From: Siphonodentalium dalli | Lineage: Eukaryota > Mollusca > Scaphopoda > Gadilida > Siphonodentaliidae | DNA length: 64,000 bases | Assembly (NCBI GenBank): GCA_032622095.1 | Contig: CP136069.1 | Coordinates: 106,110,278-106,174,277 of the forward strand | Direction: 5' to 3' | Shown here: positions 10,438 to 22,569 of the stretch, one piece after another | Numbering within the stretch: the stretch's first letter is position 1 | How the letters are laid out: every line of letters starts with the position of its first letter | The notes under the pieces: generated by a model | What the model saw: only the letters and a program-made list of their open reading frames with translations | Told to the model about the DNA's origin: nothing | Database searches by the model: none | Translations under genes and position numbers: made by a program

Positions 10438-12857
10438 CTGGACACTTTTGCAACCCTTATTACTCGAAAAGTACCAGGAGTAGCACACTAAATATTGGTA
10501 CGTATTTTGGGGTCAAAGAGTTGTATGCCATCGTCGCATAAAGAATATTGTCCGCGTTTTCTCCGAGGAGTTATCTCCCTTTATCTGAAAAAATGTCATT
10601 TTATTATCTCGGAAATTATAAGAAGCAGAGCATCGAAAATTAGACCGTATGCACATCTCGATATGCACTACTGCCCACGGGCATAAAAACTTGGGTCCGC
10701 CCTTTCCCTGAAGAGTTACCGCCCATAGTTGGCAAACCTCTATTTTATTGTACTCTGTTGTCCTCCCGTATCATTCCAGATAACTGTATTTGGTTTTTGT
10801 AGTCGTGTTGACCGTTGTCAGCTTAGTCCGAGGAAGAAAATTTGACAGGGTTGGACATATATTTTTACACTGGGGTGGGGGCAATATTTTCGCAATTTTT
10901 TTTTATTATTGACATTCATCTATTTAAGTATGTAGATTCCCTGAACGACAACAAACCCATACCGGAAAGGATTTTTGTAATCCGAGAAGAAATGCAAGAG
11001 TTACGGGCCCTCAAAGTTTGCAAGTGTCGGTCCCATGTGCTTGTGACCCTATCTCCTCCGAAGATGTCGAACTTTGGATGTCGTCTGATATCCCAGTGCG
11101 TGCGGGCTGAAGAGAGCACGTGATGTGCCAAATTTTGCCAGTGTCGGTTCAGTGTTGTGGATCAGGGGAGGGGCGGTCCGGGGTACCAATTTTTTATTCT
11201 TCTCCGAATCAGATGAAACTTGGAGTGTAACATCTACACCGCCAACCGATCTAGAAACTGAAACAATTTCGAAAATCCATTGAAAAATGACGGAGTTGCG
11301 GTCCTTCAAACTATGCAAATTTGGGCCCATGTGCCTGTGACCTCATCTCCTCCGAAGATCTCGAACTTAGGATGTTATCTGATATCGCAGTGCGCGCGGT
11401 CTGAAGAGAGCACGCGATGTGCCAAATTTTGCAAGTGTCGGTTCAGTGCTGTGGGTCAGGGGAGGGGTGGTCCGAGGTACCAAAATTTAGTTCGTCTCCG
11501 AATCATATGAAACTTGGTATATAACATCTACCTTACACGTTGATCATAAAACTGAAAACAGATCGTAAATCCGTTAAAAAATGGCGGAGATTTAGGCCCT
11601 CAAACTTTGAATGTGGGCCCGTATTCTTTCCAATAAACAAAATGTTATTCGTCTCTGAATCAGACAAAATTTATAACAAATAATCAATGTAACTAGCTGA
11701 TCACAATACTCAAAACAATTTTAAAATCCATCGGAAAATAACGGAGTTACGGGCTCTCAAAATTCGCATTTTGGGCCGGGTTTGACTATTTCCCAATCCC
11801 GTCACCCAATTTCGAGGCAGGGGTGGGGTCACTTCCAAACACTTGAGATCAACCCACACATGTTAAGGGAAAGAGATAATCATCCTACTTCATATTTTAC
11901 GTCCCTTAACTGCGATTTATTGAGCTCATGATTTGCCCTATTATTATACTTCCATGGTGTAACCAAGGAAGTATATTGTTTTTCTACTGCGGCCGTTTTC
12001 TGTTTAATTGAAAATACTCAGAAACTAATGGGAGGAGGACCGCGAAATCTCTAGCGAATATAGGCATCTAAGGTCTACTAAAAATAATGGTATCCAGATG
12101 TTGGTCCAATATCTTTTGACAGAGTTATGGCCCTTTTTCGATTATTTTTCATTATTATTATTATTATTATTATACTGGACACTTTTGCAACCCTTATTAC
12201 TCGAAAAGTACCAGGAGTAGCACACTAAATATTGGTACGTATTTTGGGGTCAAAGAGTTGTATGCCATCGTCGCATAAAGAATATTGTCCGCGTTTTCTC
12301 CGAGGAGTTATCTCCCTTTATCTGAAAAAATGTCATTTTATTATCTCGGAAATTATAAGAAGCAGAGCATCGAAAATTAGACCGTATGCACATCTCGATA
12401 TGCACTACTGCCCACGGGCATAAAAACTTGGGTCCGCCCTTTCCCTGAAGAGTTACCGCCCATAGTTGGCAAACCTCTATTTTATTGTACTCTGTTGTCC
12501 TCCCGTATCATTCCAGATAACTGTATTTGGTTTTTGTAGTCGTGTTGACCGTTGTCAGCTTAGTCCGAGGAAGAAAATTTGACAGGGTTGGACATATATT
12601 TTTACACTGGGGTGGGGGCAATATTTTCGCAATTTTTTTTTATTATTGACATTCATCTATTTAAGTATGTAGATTCCCTGAACGACAACAAACCCATACC
12701 GGAAAGGATTTTTGTAATCCGAGAAGAAATGCAAGAGTTACGGGCCCTCAAAGTTTGCAAGTGTCGGTCCAGTATTGTGGGTCAGGGGAGGGGTGGTCTG
12801 TGGTAGAAATTTGTAATACTTCTCCGAATCAGATGAAACTTGGAATATAACATAAAT
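6929..12857 (+). repeat. Tandem array B: 1746/1737-bp units (3 full plus 1 partial)
   Basis: With ACTGGACACTTTTGCAACC as unit start, units begin at 6945, 8691, 10437 and 12174 (spacing 1746, 1746, 1737). The 9-bp difference is three ATT triplets in the T-module microsatellite. B units have a different 5' end from A and C units but the same sub-repeat plan, T hairpin and GAGTTATCTCCC word. Copies are almost identical; I noted one C-to-T change in the ATGGCCC word near 10384. ORFs of 63-93 codons recur in each unit on both strands and are not credible genes. Confidence 0.95.
12174..12857 (+). repeat. Truncated and internally deleted last unit of array B (B4)
   Basis: It follows B1-B3 up to AAGTGTCGGTCC near 12771, then jumps directly to AGTATTGTGGGTCAGGGGAGG. 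The stretch from CCATGTGCTTG to CAGTGTCGGTTC found in the other units is missing. The two sides share the word GTGTCGGT, so the deletion fits a microhomology or unequal-pairing event between sub-repeats. After AATATAACATA near 12857 module M2 starts. Confidence 0.8.
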
Positions 12858-13252
12858 ATGTCTATCCAAATGTAATTCGCGAACTTTGAACGAATGTTGT
12901 ACAAGCTCACATCTCATTCCCCAAACTATCCGTTACTTATTCATAAAAGTCATATTATGCTACACGCGAAACGGAGATAACTTTTGGAAAATCCAGAGTC
13001 CAAAACGGATCGAAATCGCCCTGTTCCAGAAAAGTCGTTCATTTTGTTTTCACTTTTTGAAAAAGGCTCCAATATTTCATCAAAATCTTTTGGACTTAGA
13101 ACATTATTTTTTCTCAGTCAAGTGAAAAGAGCTCTTCAAAATAATTCCGCTTATATATATAATATATATTATCTATATATACGCCAAAAATTTGTCACTC
13201 CCCTCTCTCCTTCCTCCGGCTACCCCATCCCCCGTGGGATGGAACCTACCTC

Positions 13253-13312
13253 CGATTCGAATACACCCGTCATGCCGCGGGCCAGTCTCATTCCTCTACC
13301 AGAGAACTGATA
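13253..13312 (-). mobile_element. tRNA-like remnant in M2
   Basis: Second copy of the element described at 4769, 8484 bp downstream, with an identical D-arm-like and T-loop-like pair on the minus strand. Same caveat: no convincing acceptor stem. Confidence 0.45.
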
Positions 13313-13744
13313 GAACGCCCGTCGAATACCAACAATCATTTCCAGAGTGCTATATTGGTATGAGTTCATATCGGAGCCGTTATAAAGCAAATAACTTGGA
13401 TTTTAATATAAACCCACCTATTCGTAAATTGTGTAGCCCATGGTGTGTGGTAAATTATCATTTTATCGTGTATAGTGTGTCATGAGCTATCTGCGTGCGT
13501 GCATTTCACTTTTGTATTTTCTTTCGCATCTTCAACGCACTGCATATCATATACAACCAAACAAAATACAAACATTACATTAATTTGATCACACAAGACT
13601 TCGTTATATGGTGTATATTTCTACTAACGTAATGACGACGTATAGCCAATTATTCCATTTGCGATAACAACGATAAACACATAGAAACATGCAAACATCA
13701 TCAGTTTCGTAAGATCAATTTGTATATTGTTTATATTCTAGTTA

Positions 13745-14290
13745 TTTATCGAATATAAAAAGCATCTTTACATTATCTTTAGTTTGGTATTATTCGTATT
13801 TGATGATTAAAATACACCAAAACATGTTAAAAATAAAAAATATAAAAAGATAATTTGACGGGATTCGAACTCACGTCGCAATAAAACACAAACTGAATGT
13901 TTGACGCTCTCTCCACTCGGCTACGCACTGCGCTGTTAATTTATAAGAAAATATATTAGTATTAAATATGTAGGCATATAACTGTGTATATTTAAACTTT
14001 ATATCCAAACTGATTGAAATCGAATATAAAAAGCATCTTTACATTATCTTTAGTTTGGTATTATTCGTATTTGATGATTAAAATACACCAAAACATGTTA
14101 AAAATAAAAAATAAAAAAAGATAATTTGACGGGATTCGAACTCACGTCGCAATAAAAACACAAACTGAAGGTTTGACGCTCTGACCACTCGACTACGCAC
14201 TGCGCTATTAATTTATAAGAAAATATATTAGTATTGAATATATAGGCATATAACTGTGTATATTTAAACTTTATATCCAAACTGATTGAA
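13745..14290 (-). mobile_element. tRNA-derived SINE-like dimer in M2
   Basis: Copy of the M1 dimer. Minus-strand B-boxes are the complements of 13861-13871 and 14132-14142; A-boxes are the complements of 13913-13923 (TAGCCGAGTGG) and 14185-14195 (TAGTCGAGTGG). The A-box difference between the two dimer halves is the same as in M1, so the dimer existed before the 8.5-kb block duplicated. Confidence 0.65.
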
Positions 14291-15062
14291 ATGCGTGACT
14301 ATATATATATACCCCTTTCCGCTATACGGGGAACAGGAAAATGCGCCTATTCTTCCCACCAAATCCAAAAGGGCTAATTAAAGAGCAAGGTAATGCCGTG
14401 GCAGGTACATTTGGATATTCTATTCACGCCCCCTCCCCCCCCCCAAATCTTGACCGCTATACTTCAAATTCAAACATCGAGAATTTTTTTTTTGACGAGT
14501 ACATCTGATAGCTAGTGTTCACGCGCATCTAGAGCGCAATTTTCTAATTTTCAGATGGAACGGAACGGTTTACTCGTGACAACGCTATATATCATAAATA
14601 TGTATACTTCTGTAGTCTATCACTAGCCGATTTTTAGCCCCAAATCCAAACGGGCCGATGTAGGAGCGAGTTTAATGCGGTGGTACATAAGCCGGTATAC
14701 TGTAGGTATGACTCTAAAATTTGACCTCTCTAATATAAACGCAACCTGCTCAAGGGAGTGTTTGTGTCGGGTGGGTTCAGATTTGGAAAATTCCACCGAA
14801 GATCAAATGGGCAAAATTACTCCGAAAATCATATATTGAGATAAAAACTTTTCGATGAGTGGATGTGATAAGTAGTATATAAACGCAAGATTAGTACACT
14901 TTTTAATGATTTATATTGAACGGTTTAACCCTGGTAGCGTATAACGTTGTGACGGGTGATATATATTACTCAAATTCAAACCCTCTCTTCATGACGCAAA
15001 TTCAAACGGACTTAGCAAGAAGCAAGGCAAATGCATGAATATGCTCACCGATATACTATATA

Positions 15063-15418
15063 GGTATGTCCGCTCTACTGTAAAAGTAACATATTGTCAC
15101 GATTTGACCTGTCCAAAACACTCCCCGGACAAAAGTTTTCCTAGGTATAAAATTTCGTCGAAATCCGATCGTTTTACTCGATTTGACCTTGAACTTACCA
15201 TTTCGAATGTCAATGTCAGGTCGGGGTCACGACTTGACCCGCCCAAAAGACTCCCCGGACAAAAGTACCACTAGGTATCAAATTTCGTGGAAATCCGCAT
15301 GTTTTACCCGATTTGACCTTCGATTGACCATTTTGAAGACCAAGGTCAGGTCGGGATGGGATGGGATGGGATGGAATACCATGGAAGTATATCTGATTCC
15401 ATGGAATCTGACCTCTAG
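15063..15418 (+). repeat. Module S, copy 3
   Basis: Same as S1 and S2 apart from single bases, for example AAGTACCACTAGG here against AAGTACCCCTAGG in S1/S2 near 15267. It ends in CTCTAG at 15418, followed by (ATT)n and a B-type unit. Confidence 0.9.
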
Positions 15419-17160
15419 TTATTATTATTATTATACTGGACACTTTTGCAACCCTTATTACTCGAAAAGTACCAGGAGTAGCACACTAAAACTTGGTACG
15501 TATCTTGGGATCAAAGAGTTGTATGCCATCGTCGCATAACGAATATTGTCCGCGTTTTCCCCGAGGAGTTATCTCCCTTTATTTGAAAAAATGTCATTTT
15601 ATTATCTCGGAAATTATAAGAAGCAGAGCATCGAAAATTAGACCGTATGCACATCTCGATATGCACTACTGCCCACGGGCATAAAAACTTGGGTCCGCCC
15701 TTTCCCTGAAGAGTTACCGCCCATAGTTGGCAAACCTCTATTTTATTGTACTCTGTTGTCCTCCCGTATCATTCCAGATAACTGTATTTGGTTTTTGTAG
15801 TCGTGTTGACCGTTGTCAGCTTAGTCCGAGGAAGAAAATTTGACAGGGTTGGACATATATTTTTACACTGGGGTGGGGGCAATATTTTCGCAATTTTTTT
15901 TTATTATTGACATTCATCTATTTAAGTATGTAGATTCCCTGAACGAAAACAAACCCATACCGGAAAGGATTTTTGTAATCCGAGAAGAAATGCAAGAGTT
16001 ACGGGCCCTCAAAGTTTGCAAGTGTCGGTCCCATGTGCTTGTGACCCTATCTCCTCCGAAGATGTCGAACTTTGGATGTCGTCTGATATCCCAGTGCGTG
16101 CGGTCTGAAGAGAGCACGCGATGGGCCAAATTTTGCCAGTGTCGGTTCAGTGTTGTGGGTCAGGGGAGGGGTGGTCCGGGGTACCAATTTTGTATTCTTC
16201 TCCGAATCGGATGAAACTTGGAATATAACATCCATACCGCCAACCGATCTAGAAACTGAAAGAATTTCGAAAATCCATTGAAAAATGTCAGAGTTGTGGG
16301 CCTTCAAACAATGCAAATTTGGCCCCATATGCTTGTGATCACATCTCCTCCGAAGATGTCAAACTTTGGATGTCAACTGATACGCCAATGCGTGCGGTCT
16401 GAAGAGAGCACGCGATGAGCCAAATTTTGCCAGTGTCGGTTCAGTGTTGTGGGTCAGGGGAGGGGTGGTCCGGGGTACCAAAATTTATTTCGTCTCCGAA
16501 TCATATGAAACTTGATATATAACATATACCATACACGTTGATCATAAAACTGAAAACAGATTGTAAATCCGTTAAAAAATGGCGGAGATTTGGGCCCTCA
16601 AACTTTGAATGTGGGCCCGTATTCTTTCCAATAAACAAAATGTTATTCGTCTCTGAATCAGACAAAATTTATAACAAATAATCAATGTAAGTAGCTGATC
16701 ACAATACTCAAAACAATTTTTAAATCCATTGGAAAATAACGGAGTTACGGGCTCTCAAAATTCGCATTTTTGGGCCGGGTTTGACTATTTCCCAATCCCG
16801 TCACCCAATTTCGAGGCAGGGGTGGGGTCACTCCCAAACACTTGAGATCAACCCACACATGTTAAGGGAAAGATATAATCATCCTAATTCATATTTTCCG
16901 TCCCTTAACTGCGATTTATTGAGCTCATGATTTGCCCTATTATTATACTTCCATGGTGTAACCAAGGAAGTATATTGTTTTTCTACTGCGGCCGTTTTCT
17001 GTTTAATTGGAAATACTCAGAAACTAATGGGAGGAGGACCGCGAAATCTCTAGCGAATGTAGGCATCTAAGGTCTACTAAAAATAATGCTATCCGGATGT
17101 TGGTCCAATATATTTTGACAGAGTTATGGCCCTTTTTCGATTATTTTTCATTATTATTAT
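15419..17160 (+). repeat. Single B-type unit (B5) before array C
   Basis: Starts with ACTGGACACTTTTGCAACC at 15435, so it belongs to subtype B, but it differs from B1-B3 at many scattered positions (for example ACTTGGTACGTATCTTGGG near 15490 and CAAACAATGCAAATTTGGCC near 16306). Its own T module begins with the hairpin at 16944. It is the only unit in its block that is not subtype C, and the only B unit followed by a second T. Confidence 0.9.
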
Positions 17161-17386
17161 TATTATTATACTTCCATGGTGTAACCAAGGAAGTATATTG
17201 TTTTTCTATTGGGGTAGTTTTCCGTTTATTTGAAAATACTCAGAAACTAATTGCAGCAGGACCGCGAAATCTTTAACGAATATAGGCATCTGAGGTCTAC
17301 TAAAGATAATGATATCCAGATTTCGGCCCAATGTTTCAAGACAGAGTTATAGCCCTTATTCGATTATTTTTCATTATTATTATTAT
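17161..17386 (+). repeat. Extra (solo) T module of C subtype
   Basis: Directly after the T of B5 comes another T, hairpin at 17167-17197, with C-subtype bases (TTCTATTGGGGTAGTTTTCC rather than TTCTACTGCGGCCG). The two hairpins are 223 bp apart and the junction lies inside (ATT)n. The B-to-C switch therefore happens exactly at the T/T border, which points to recombination or insertion at the ATT microsatellite. Confidence 0.85.
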
Positions 17387-17983
17387 ACTACAGTATTTTT
17401 CAACGCCCAAATCTCTGAATGTATTAGTACTAGAAAACTCAAGTTTGGTAAGTATGTTGGGGTAAATGAGTTCTATGCCTTTGGCTCATAACGGATATTG
17501 TCCGCATTTAACCCGTGGAGTTATCTCCCTTTATATGAAAAATATGTCATTTTATTATCTCGGAAATTATAAGGAGCAGAGCATCGAAAATTGGACTGTA
17601 TGTACACCTCGGTATGCCCTACTGCCCACGGGCATCAAAACTTATGTCCGCGCTTTCCCCGAAGAGTTACCGCCCATAAACAGGGGAACCTCTATTTTAT
17701 TGTACTCTGTTGTTCTCCCGTATCATTCCAGATAACTGCATTTGGTTTTCATAGCCGTGATGACCGTTCTCAGTTTAGTCCGAAAAAGAAATTTTAACAG
17801 GGTCGGACATATATTTTTACACTGATGTGGGGGCAAACTTTTCTCAAAAATGTTTTTTTGATCGATATTCATCTATTTAAGTATATGCATTCCCTGAACG
17901 AAAACAAACCCAAACCAAGAAGGATTTTTGAAATCCGATAAGAATTGCAAGAGTTACAGGCCCTCAAATTTTGCAGTTTGGGA

Positions 17984-18380
17984 CATGTGCTTGTGACCAC
18001 ATCTCCTCCGAAGATGTCGAAGTTTGGATGTCAACTGATACGCCAACGTGTGCGGACGAAAGAGTGCACGCGGTGGGCCAAATTTTGACAGTGTCTGTTC
18101 ATTATTGTGGGTATGGGGAGGGGTGGTCCGTGGTACCAATTTTTAATTCTTATCGGAATAAGATGAAACTTGGAATTTAACATCTACAACACCACCCGAT
18201 CTAGAAACTGAAAGAATTTCGAAATCCATTGAAAACTGACAAAGTTAGGGGCCCTCAAATTTTGCAATTTTGGGCCCATGTGCTTGTGACCACATCTCCT
18301 CCGAAGATGTCGAAGTTTGGATGTCAACTGATACGCCAACGTGTGCGGACGAAAGAGTGCACGCGGTGGGCCAAATTTTG
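17984..18380 (+). repeat. Two sub-repeats of unit C1 sharing an identical 104-bp core
   Basis: The segment 17984-18087 (from CATGTGCTTGTGACCAC to GGGCCAAATTTTG) is identical to 18277-18380, 293 bp downstream, while sequences on both sides of the core differ clearly. The same holds in every C unit. In A and B units the corresponding pair is diverged. This is best explained by conversion between sub-repeats in the founder C unit before the array amplified. Confidence 0.8.
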
Positions 18381-20840
18381 CCAGTGTCGGTTCAGTGTTG
18401 TGGGTCAGGGGAGGGGTGGTCCGAGGTACCAAAATTTATTTCGTCTCCGAATTATATGAAACTTGGAATATAACATTTACCATACACGCTAATAACAAAT
18501 CTGAAAACAGATCGTAAATCCGTTAAAAACTGGCGGAGATTTTGGAACTCAAAGTTTGAATATGGGCCCATATTCTTTCTAATAACCAAAATGTTCTCCT
18601 TTTCCGAATCAGATGAAATTTATAATATGCAATCTCAGTAAGTAGCATATAACAAAACTTAAAACAATTTTAAAATCCATTGGAAAATCACGGAGTTATG
18701 GTCCTTTAAAAATTGCATTTTGGGCCTGGTGTGACAATTTCCCAATCCCGTCACCCAATTTCGAGGCAGGAGTGGGGTCAATTATAAACACTTGAGATCA
18801 ACACACAAATGTTAAGGACAGTACACAATCATCTTACTTCATATTTTCCATCCCTAAACTGCGAATTGTTCAGTTCATGATTCGCCCTATTATTATACTT
18901 CCATGGTGTAACCAAGGAAGTATATTGTTTTTCTATTGGGGTAGTTTTCCGTTTATTTGAAAATACTCAGAAACTAATTGCAGCAGGACCGCGAAATCTT
19001 TAACGAATATAGGCATCTGAGGTCTACTAAAGATAATGATATCCAGATTTCGGCCCAATGTTTCAAGACAGAGTTATAGCCCTTATTCGATTATTTTTCA
19101 TTATTATTATTATACTACAGTATTTTTCAACGCCCAAATCTCTGAATGTATTAGTACTAGAAAACTCAAGTTTGGTAAGTATGTTGGGGTAAATGAGTTC
19201 TATGCCTTTGGCTCATAACGGATATTGTCCGCATTTAACCCGTGGAGTTATCTCCCTTTATATGAAAAATATGTCATTTTATTATCTCGGAAATTATAAG
19301 GAGCAGAGCATCGAAAATTGGACTGTATGTACACCTCGGTATGCCCTACTGCCCACGGGCATCAAAACTTATGTCCGCGCTTTCCCCGAAGAGTTACCGC
19401 CCATAAACAGGGGAACCTCTATTTTATTGTACTCTGTTGTTCTCCCGTATCATTCCAGATAACTGCATTTGGTTTTCATAGCCGTGATGACCGTTCTCAG
19501 TTTAGTCCGAAAAAGAAATTTTAACAGGGTCGGACATATATTTTTACACTGATGTGGGGGCAAACTTTTCTCAAAAATGTTTTTTTGATCGATATTCATC
19601 TATTTAAGTATATGCATTCCCTGAACGAAAACAAACCCAAACCAAGAAGGATTTTTGAAATCCGATAAGAATTGCAAGAGTTACAGGCCCTCAAATTTTG
19701 CAGTTTGGGACATGTGCTTGTGACCACATCTCCTCCGAAGATGTCGAAGTTTGGATGTCAACTGATACGCCAACGTGTGCGGACGAAAGAGTGCACGCGG
19801 TGGGCCAAATTTTGACAGTGTCTGTTCATTATTGTGGGTATGGGGAGGGGTGGTCCGTGGTACCAATTTTTAATTCTTATCGGAATAAGATGAAACTTGG
19901 AATTTAACATCTACAACACCACCCGATCTAGAAACTGAAAGAATTTCGAAATCCATTGAAAACTGACAAAGTTAGGGGCCCTCAAATTTTGCAATTTTGG
20001 GCCCATGTGCTTGTGACCACATCTCCTCCGAAGATGTCGAAGTTTGGATGTCAACTGATACGCCAACGTGTGCGGACGAAAGAGTGCACGCGGTGGGCCA
20101 AATTTTGCCAGTGTCGGTTCAGTGTTGTGGGTCAGGGGAGGGGTGGTCCGAGGTACCAAAATTTATTTCGTCTCCGAATTATATGAAACTTGGAATATAA
20201 CATTTACCATACACGCTAATAACAAATCTGAAAACAGATCGTAAATCCGTTAAAAACTGGCGGAGATTTTGGAACTCAAAGTTTGAATATGGGCCCATAT
20301 TCTTTCTAATAACCAAAATGTTCTCCTTTTCCGAATCAGATGAAATTTATAATATGCAATCTCAGTAAGTAGCATATAACAAAACTTAAAACAATTTTAA
20401 AATCCATTGGAAAATCACGGAGTTATGGTCCTTTAAAAATTGCATTTTGGGCCTGGTGTGACAATTTCCCAATCCCGTCACCCAATTTCGAGGCAGGAGT
20501 GGGGTCAATTATAAACACTTGAGATCAACACACAAATGTTAAGGACAGTACACAATCATCTTACTTCATATTTTCCATCCCTAAACTGCGAATTGTTCAG
20601 TTCATGATTCGCCCTATTATTATACTTCCATGGTGTAACCAAGGAAGTATATTGTTTTTCTATTGGGGTAGTTTTCCGTTTATTTGAAAATACTCAGAAA
20701 CTAATTGCAGCAGGACCGCGAAATCTTTAACGAATATAGGCATCTGAGGTCTACTAAAGATAATGATATCCAGATTTCGGCCCAATGTTTCAAGACAGAG
20801 TTATAGCCCTTATTCGATTATTTTTCATTATTATTATTAT

Positions 20841-22569
20841 ACTACAGTATTTTTCAACGCCCAAATCTCTGAATGTATTAGTACTAGAAAACTCAAGTTT
20901 GGTAAGTATGTTGGGGTAAATGAGTTCTATGCCTTTGGCTCATAACGGATATTGTCCGCATTTAACCCGTGGAGTTATCTCCCTTTATATGAAAAATATG
21001 TCATTTTATTATCTCGGAAATTATAAGGAGCAGAGCATCGAAAATTGGACTGTATGTACACCTCGGTATGCCCTACTGCCCACGGGCATCAAAACTTATG
21101 TCCGCGCTTTCCCCGAAGAGTTACCGCCCATAAACAGGGGAACCTCTATTTTATTGTACTCTGTTGTTCTCCCGTATCATTCCAGATAACTGCATTTGGT
21201 TTTCATAGCCGTGATGACCGTTCTCAGTTTAGTCCGAAAAAGAAATTTTAACAGGGTCGGACATATATTTTTACACTGATGTGGGGGCAAACTTTTCTCA
21301 AAAATGTTTTTTTGATCGATATTCATCTATTTAAGTATATGCATTCCCTGAACGAAAACAAAACCCAAACCAAGAAGGATTTTTGAAATCCGATAAGAAT
21401 TGCAAGAGTTACAGGCCCTCAAATTTTGCAGTTTGGGACATGTGCTTGTGACCACATCTCCTCCGAAGATGTCGAAGTTTGGATGTCAACTGATACGCCA
21501 ACGTGTGCGGACGAAAGAGTGCACGCGGTGGGCCAAATTTTGACAGTGTCTGTTCATTATTGTGGGTATGGGGAGGGGTGGTCCGTGGTACCAATTTTTA
21601 ATTCTTATCGGAATAAGATGAAACTTGGAATTTAACATCTACAACACCACCCGATCTAGAAACTGAAAGAATTTCGAAATCCATTGAAAACTGACAAAGT
21701 TAGGGGCCCTCAAATTTTGCAATTTTGGGCCCATGTGCTTGTGACCACATCTCCTCCGAAGATGTCGAAGTTTGGATGTCAACTGATACGCCAACGTGTG
21801 CGGACGAAAGAGTGCACGCGGTGGGCCCAAATTTTGCCAGTGTCGGTTCAGTGTTGTGGGTCAGGGGAGGGGTGGTCCGAGGTACCAAAATTTATTTCGT
21901 CTCCGAATTATATGAAACTTGGAATATAACATTTACCATACACGCTAATAACAAATCTGAAAACAGATCGTAAATCCGTTAAAAACTGGCGGAGATTTTG
22001 GAACTCAAAGTTTGAATATGGGCCCATATTCTTTCTAATAACCAAAATGTTCTCCTTTTCCGAATCAGATGAAATTTATAATATGCAATCTCAGTAAGTA
22101 GCATATAACAAAACTTAAAACAATTTTAAAATCCATTGGAAAATCACGGAGTTATGGTCCTTTAAAAATTGCATTTTGGGCCTGGTGTGACAATTTCCCA
22201 ATCCCGTCACCCAATTTCGAGGCAGGAGTGGGGTCAATTATAAACACTTGAGATCAACACACAAATGTTAAGGACAGTACACAATCATCTTACTTCATAT
22301 TTTCCATCCCTAAACTGCGAATTGTTCAGTTCATGATTCGCCCTATTATTATACTTCCATGGTGTAACCAAGGAAGTATATTGTTTTTCTATTGGGGTAG
22401 TTTTCCGTTTATTTGAAAATACTCAGAAACTAATTGCAGCAGGACCGCGAAATCTTTAACGAATATAGGCATATGAGGTCTACTAAAGATAATGATATCC
22501 AGATTTCGGCCCAATGTTTCAAGACAGAGTTATAGCCCTTATTCGATTATTTTTCATTATTATTATTAT
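20841..22569 (+). repeat. Deviant unit C3 (1729 bp)
   Basis: Differs from its neighbours by one extra A in an A-run near 21361, one extra C in GGGCCC near 21827, and a C-to-A change at 22473. Two of the three are homopolymer length changes, which could be real or consensus error. Confidence 0.85.

Larger units (their letters stand above)
6573..15062 (+). repeat. 8490-bp higher-order block (S2 + array B + M2)
   Basis: The sequence at 6573 recurs at 15063, and M1 landmarks recur in M2 at offsets of 8484-8490 bp (4708 to 13192, 5614 to 14098, 6545 to 15035). The M1 side belongs to the preceding block, so the window shows at least three consecutive blocks of the same order S-array-M that differ in how many 1.7-kb units they contain and in unit subtype. 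This is a tandem repeat of tandem repeats. Confidence 0.85.
12858..15062 (+). repeat. Module M, copy 2 (longest left end)
   Basis: Homologous to M1 from 12950 onward, with 92 extra bases at its left (AATATGTCTATCC through TTCATAAAAG) that M1 and M3 lack. It has the same order of parts: TA tract, hairpin, tRNA-like segment (13253-13312), SINE-like dimer, degenerate repeats and a C-rich run (about 14429-14445, CCCCCTCCCCCCCCCC). Differences from M1 are scattered single bases and homopolymer lengths. I see no gene in it. Confidence 0.85.

Noticed and set aside
15840-16214. 124-codon ORF, longest of the recurrent ORFs in the 1.7-kb units
   Set aside because: Homologous units carry stops or frame changes at the same place (93 codons in B1-B3), and overlapping ORFs exist on both strands; no sign of frame conservation between A, B and C subtypes.
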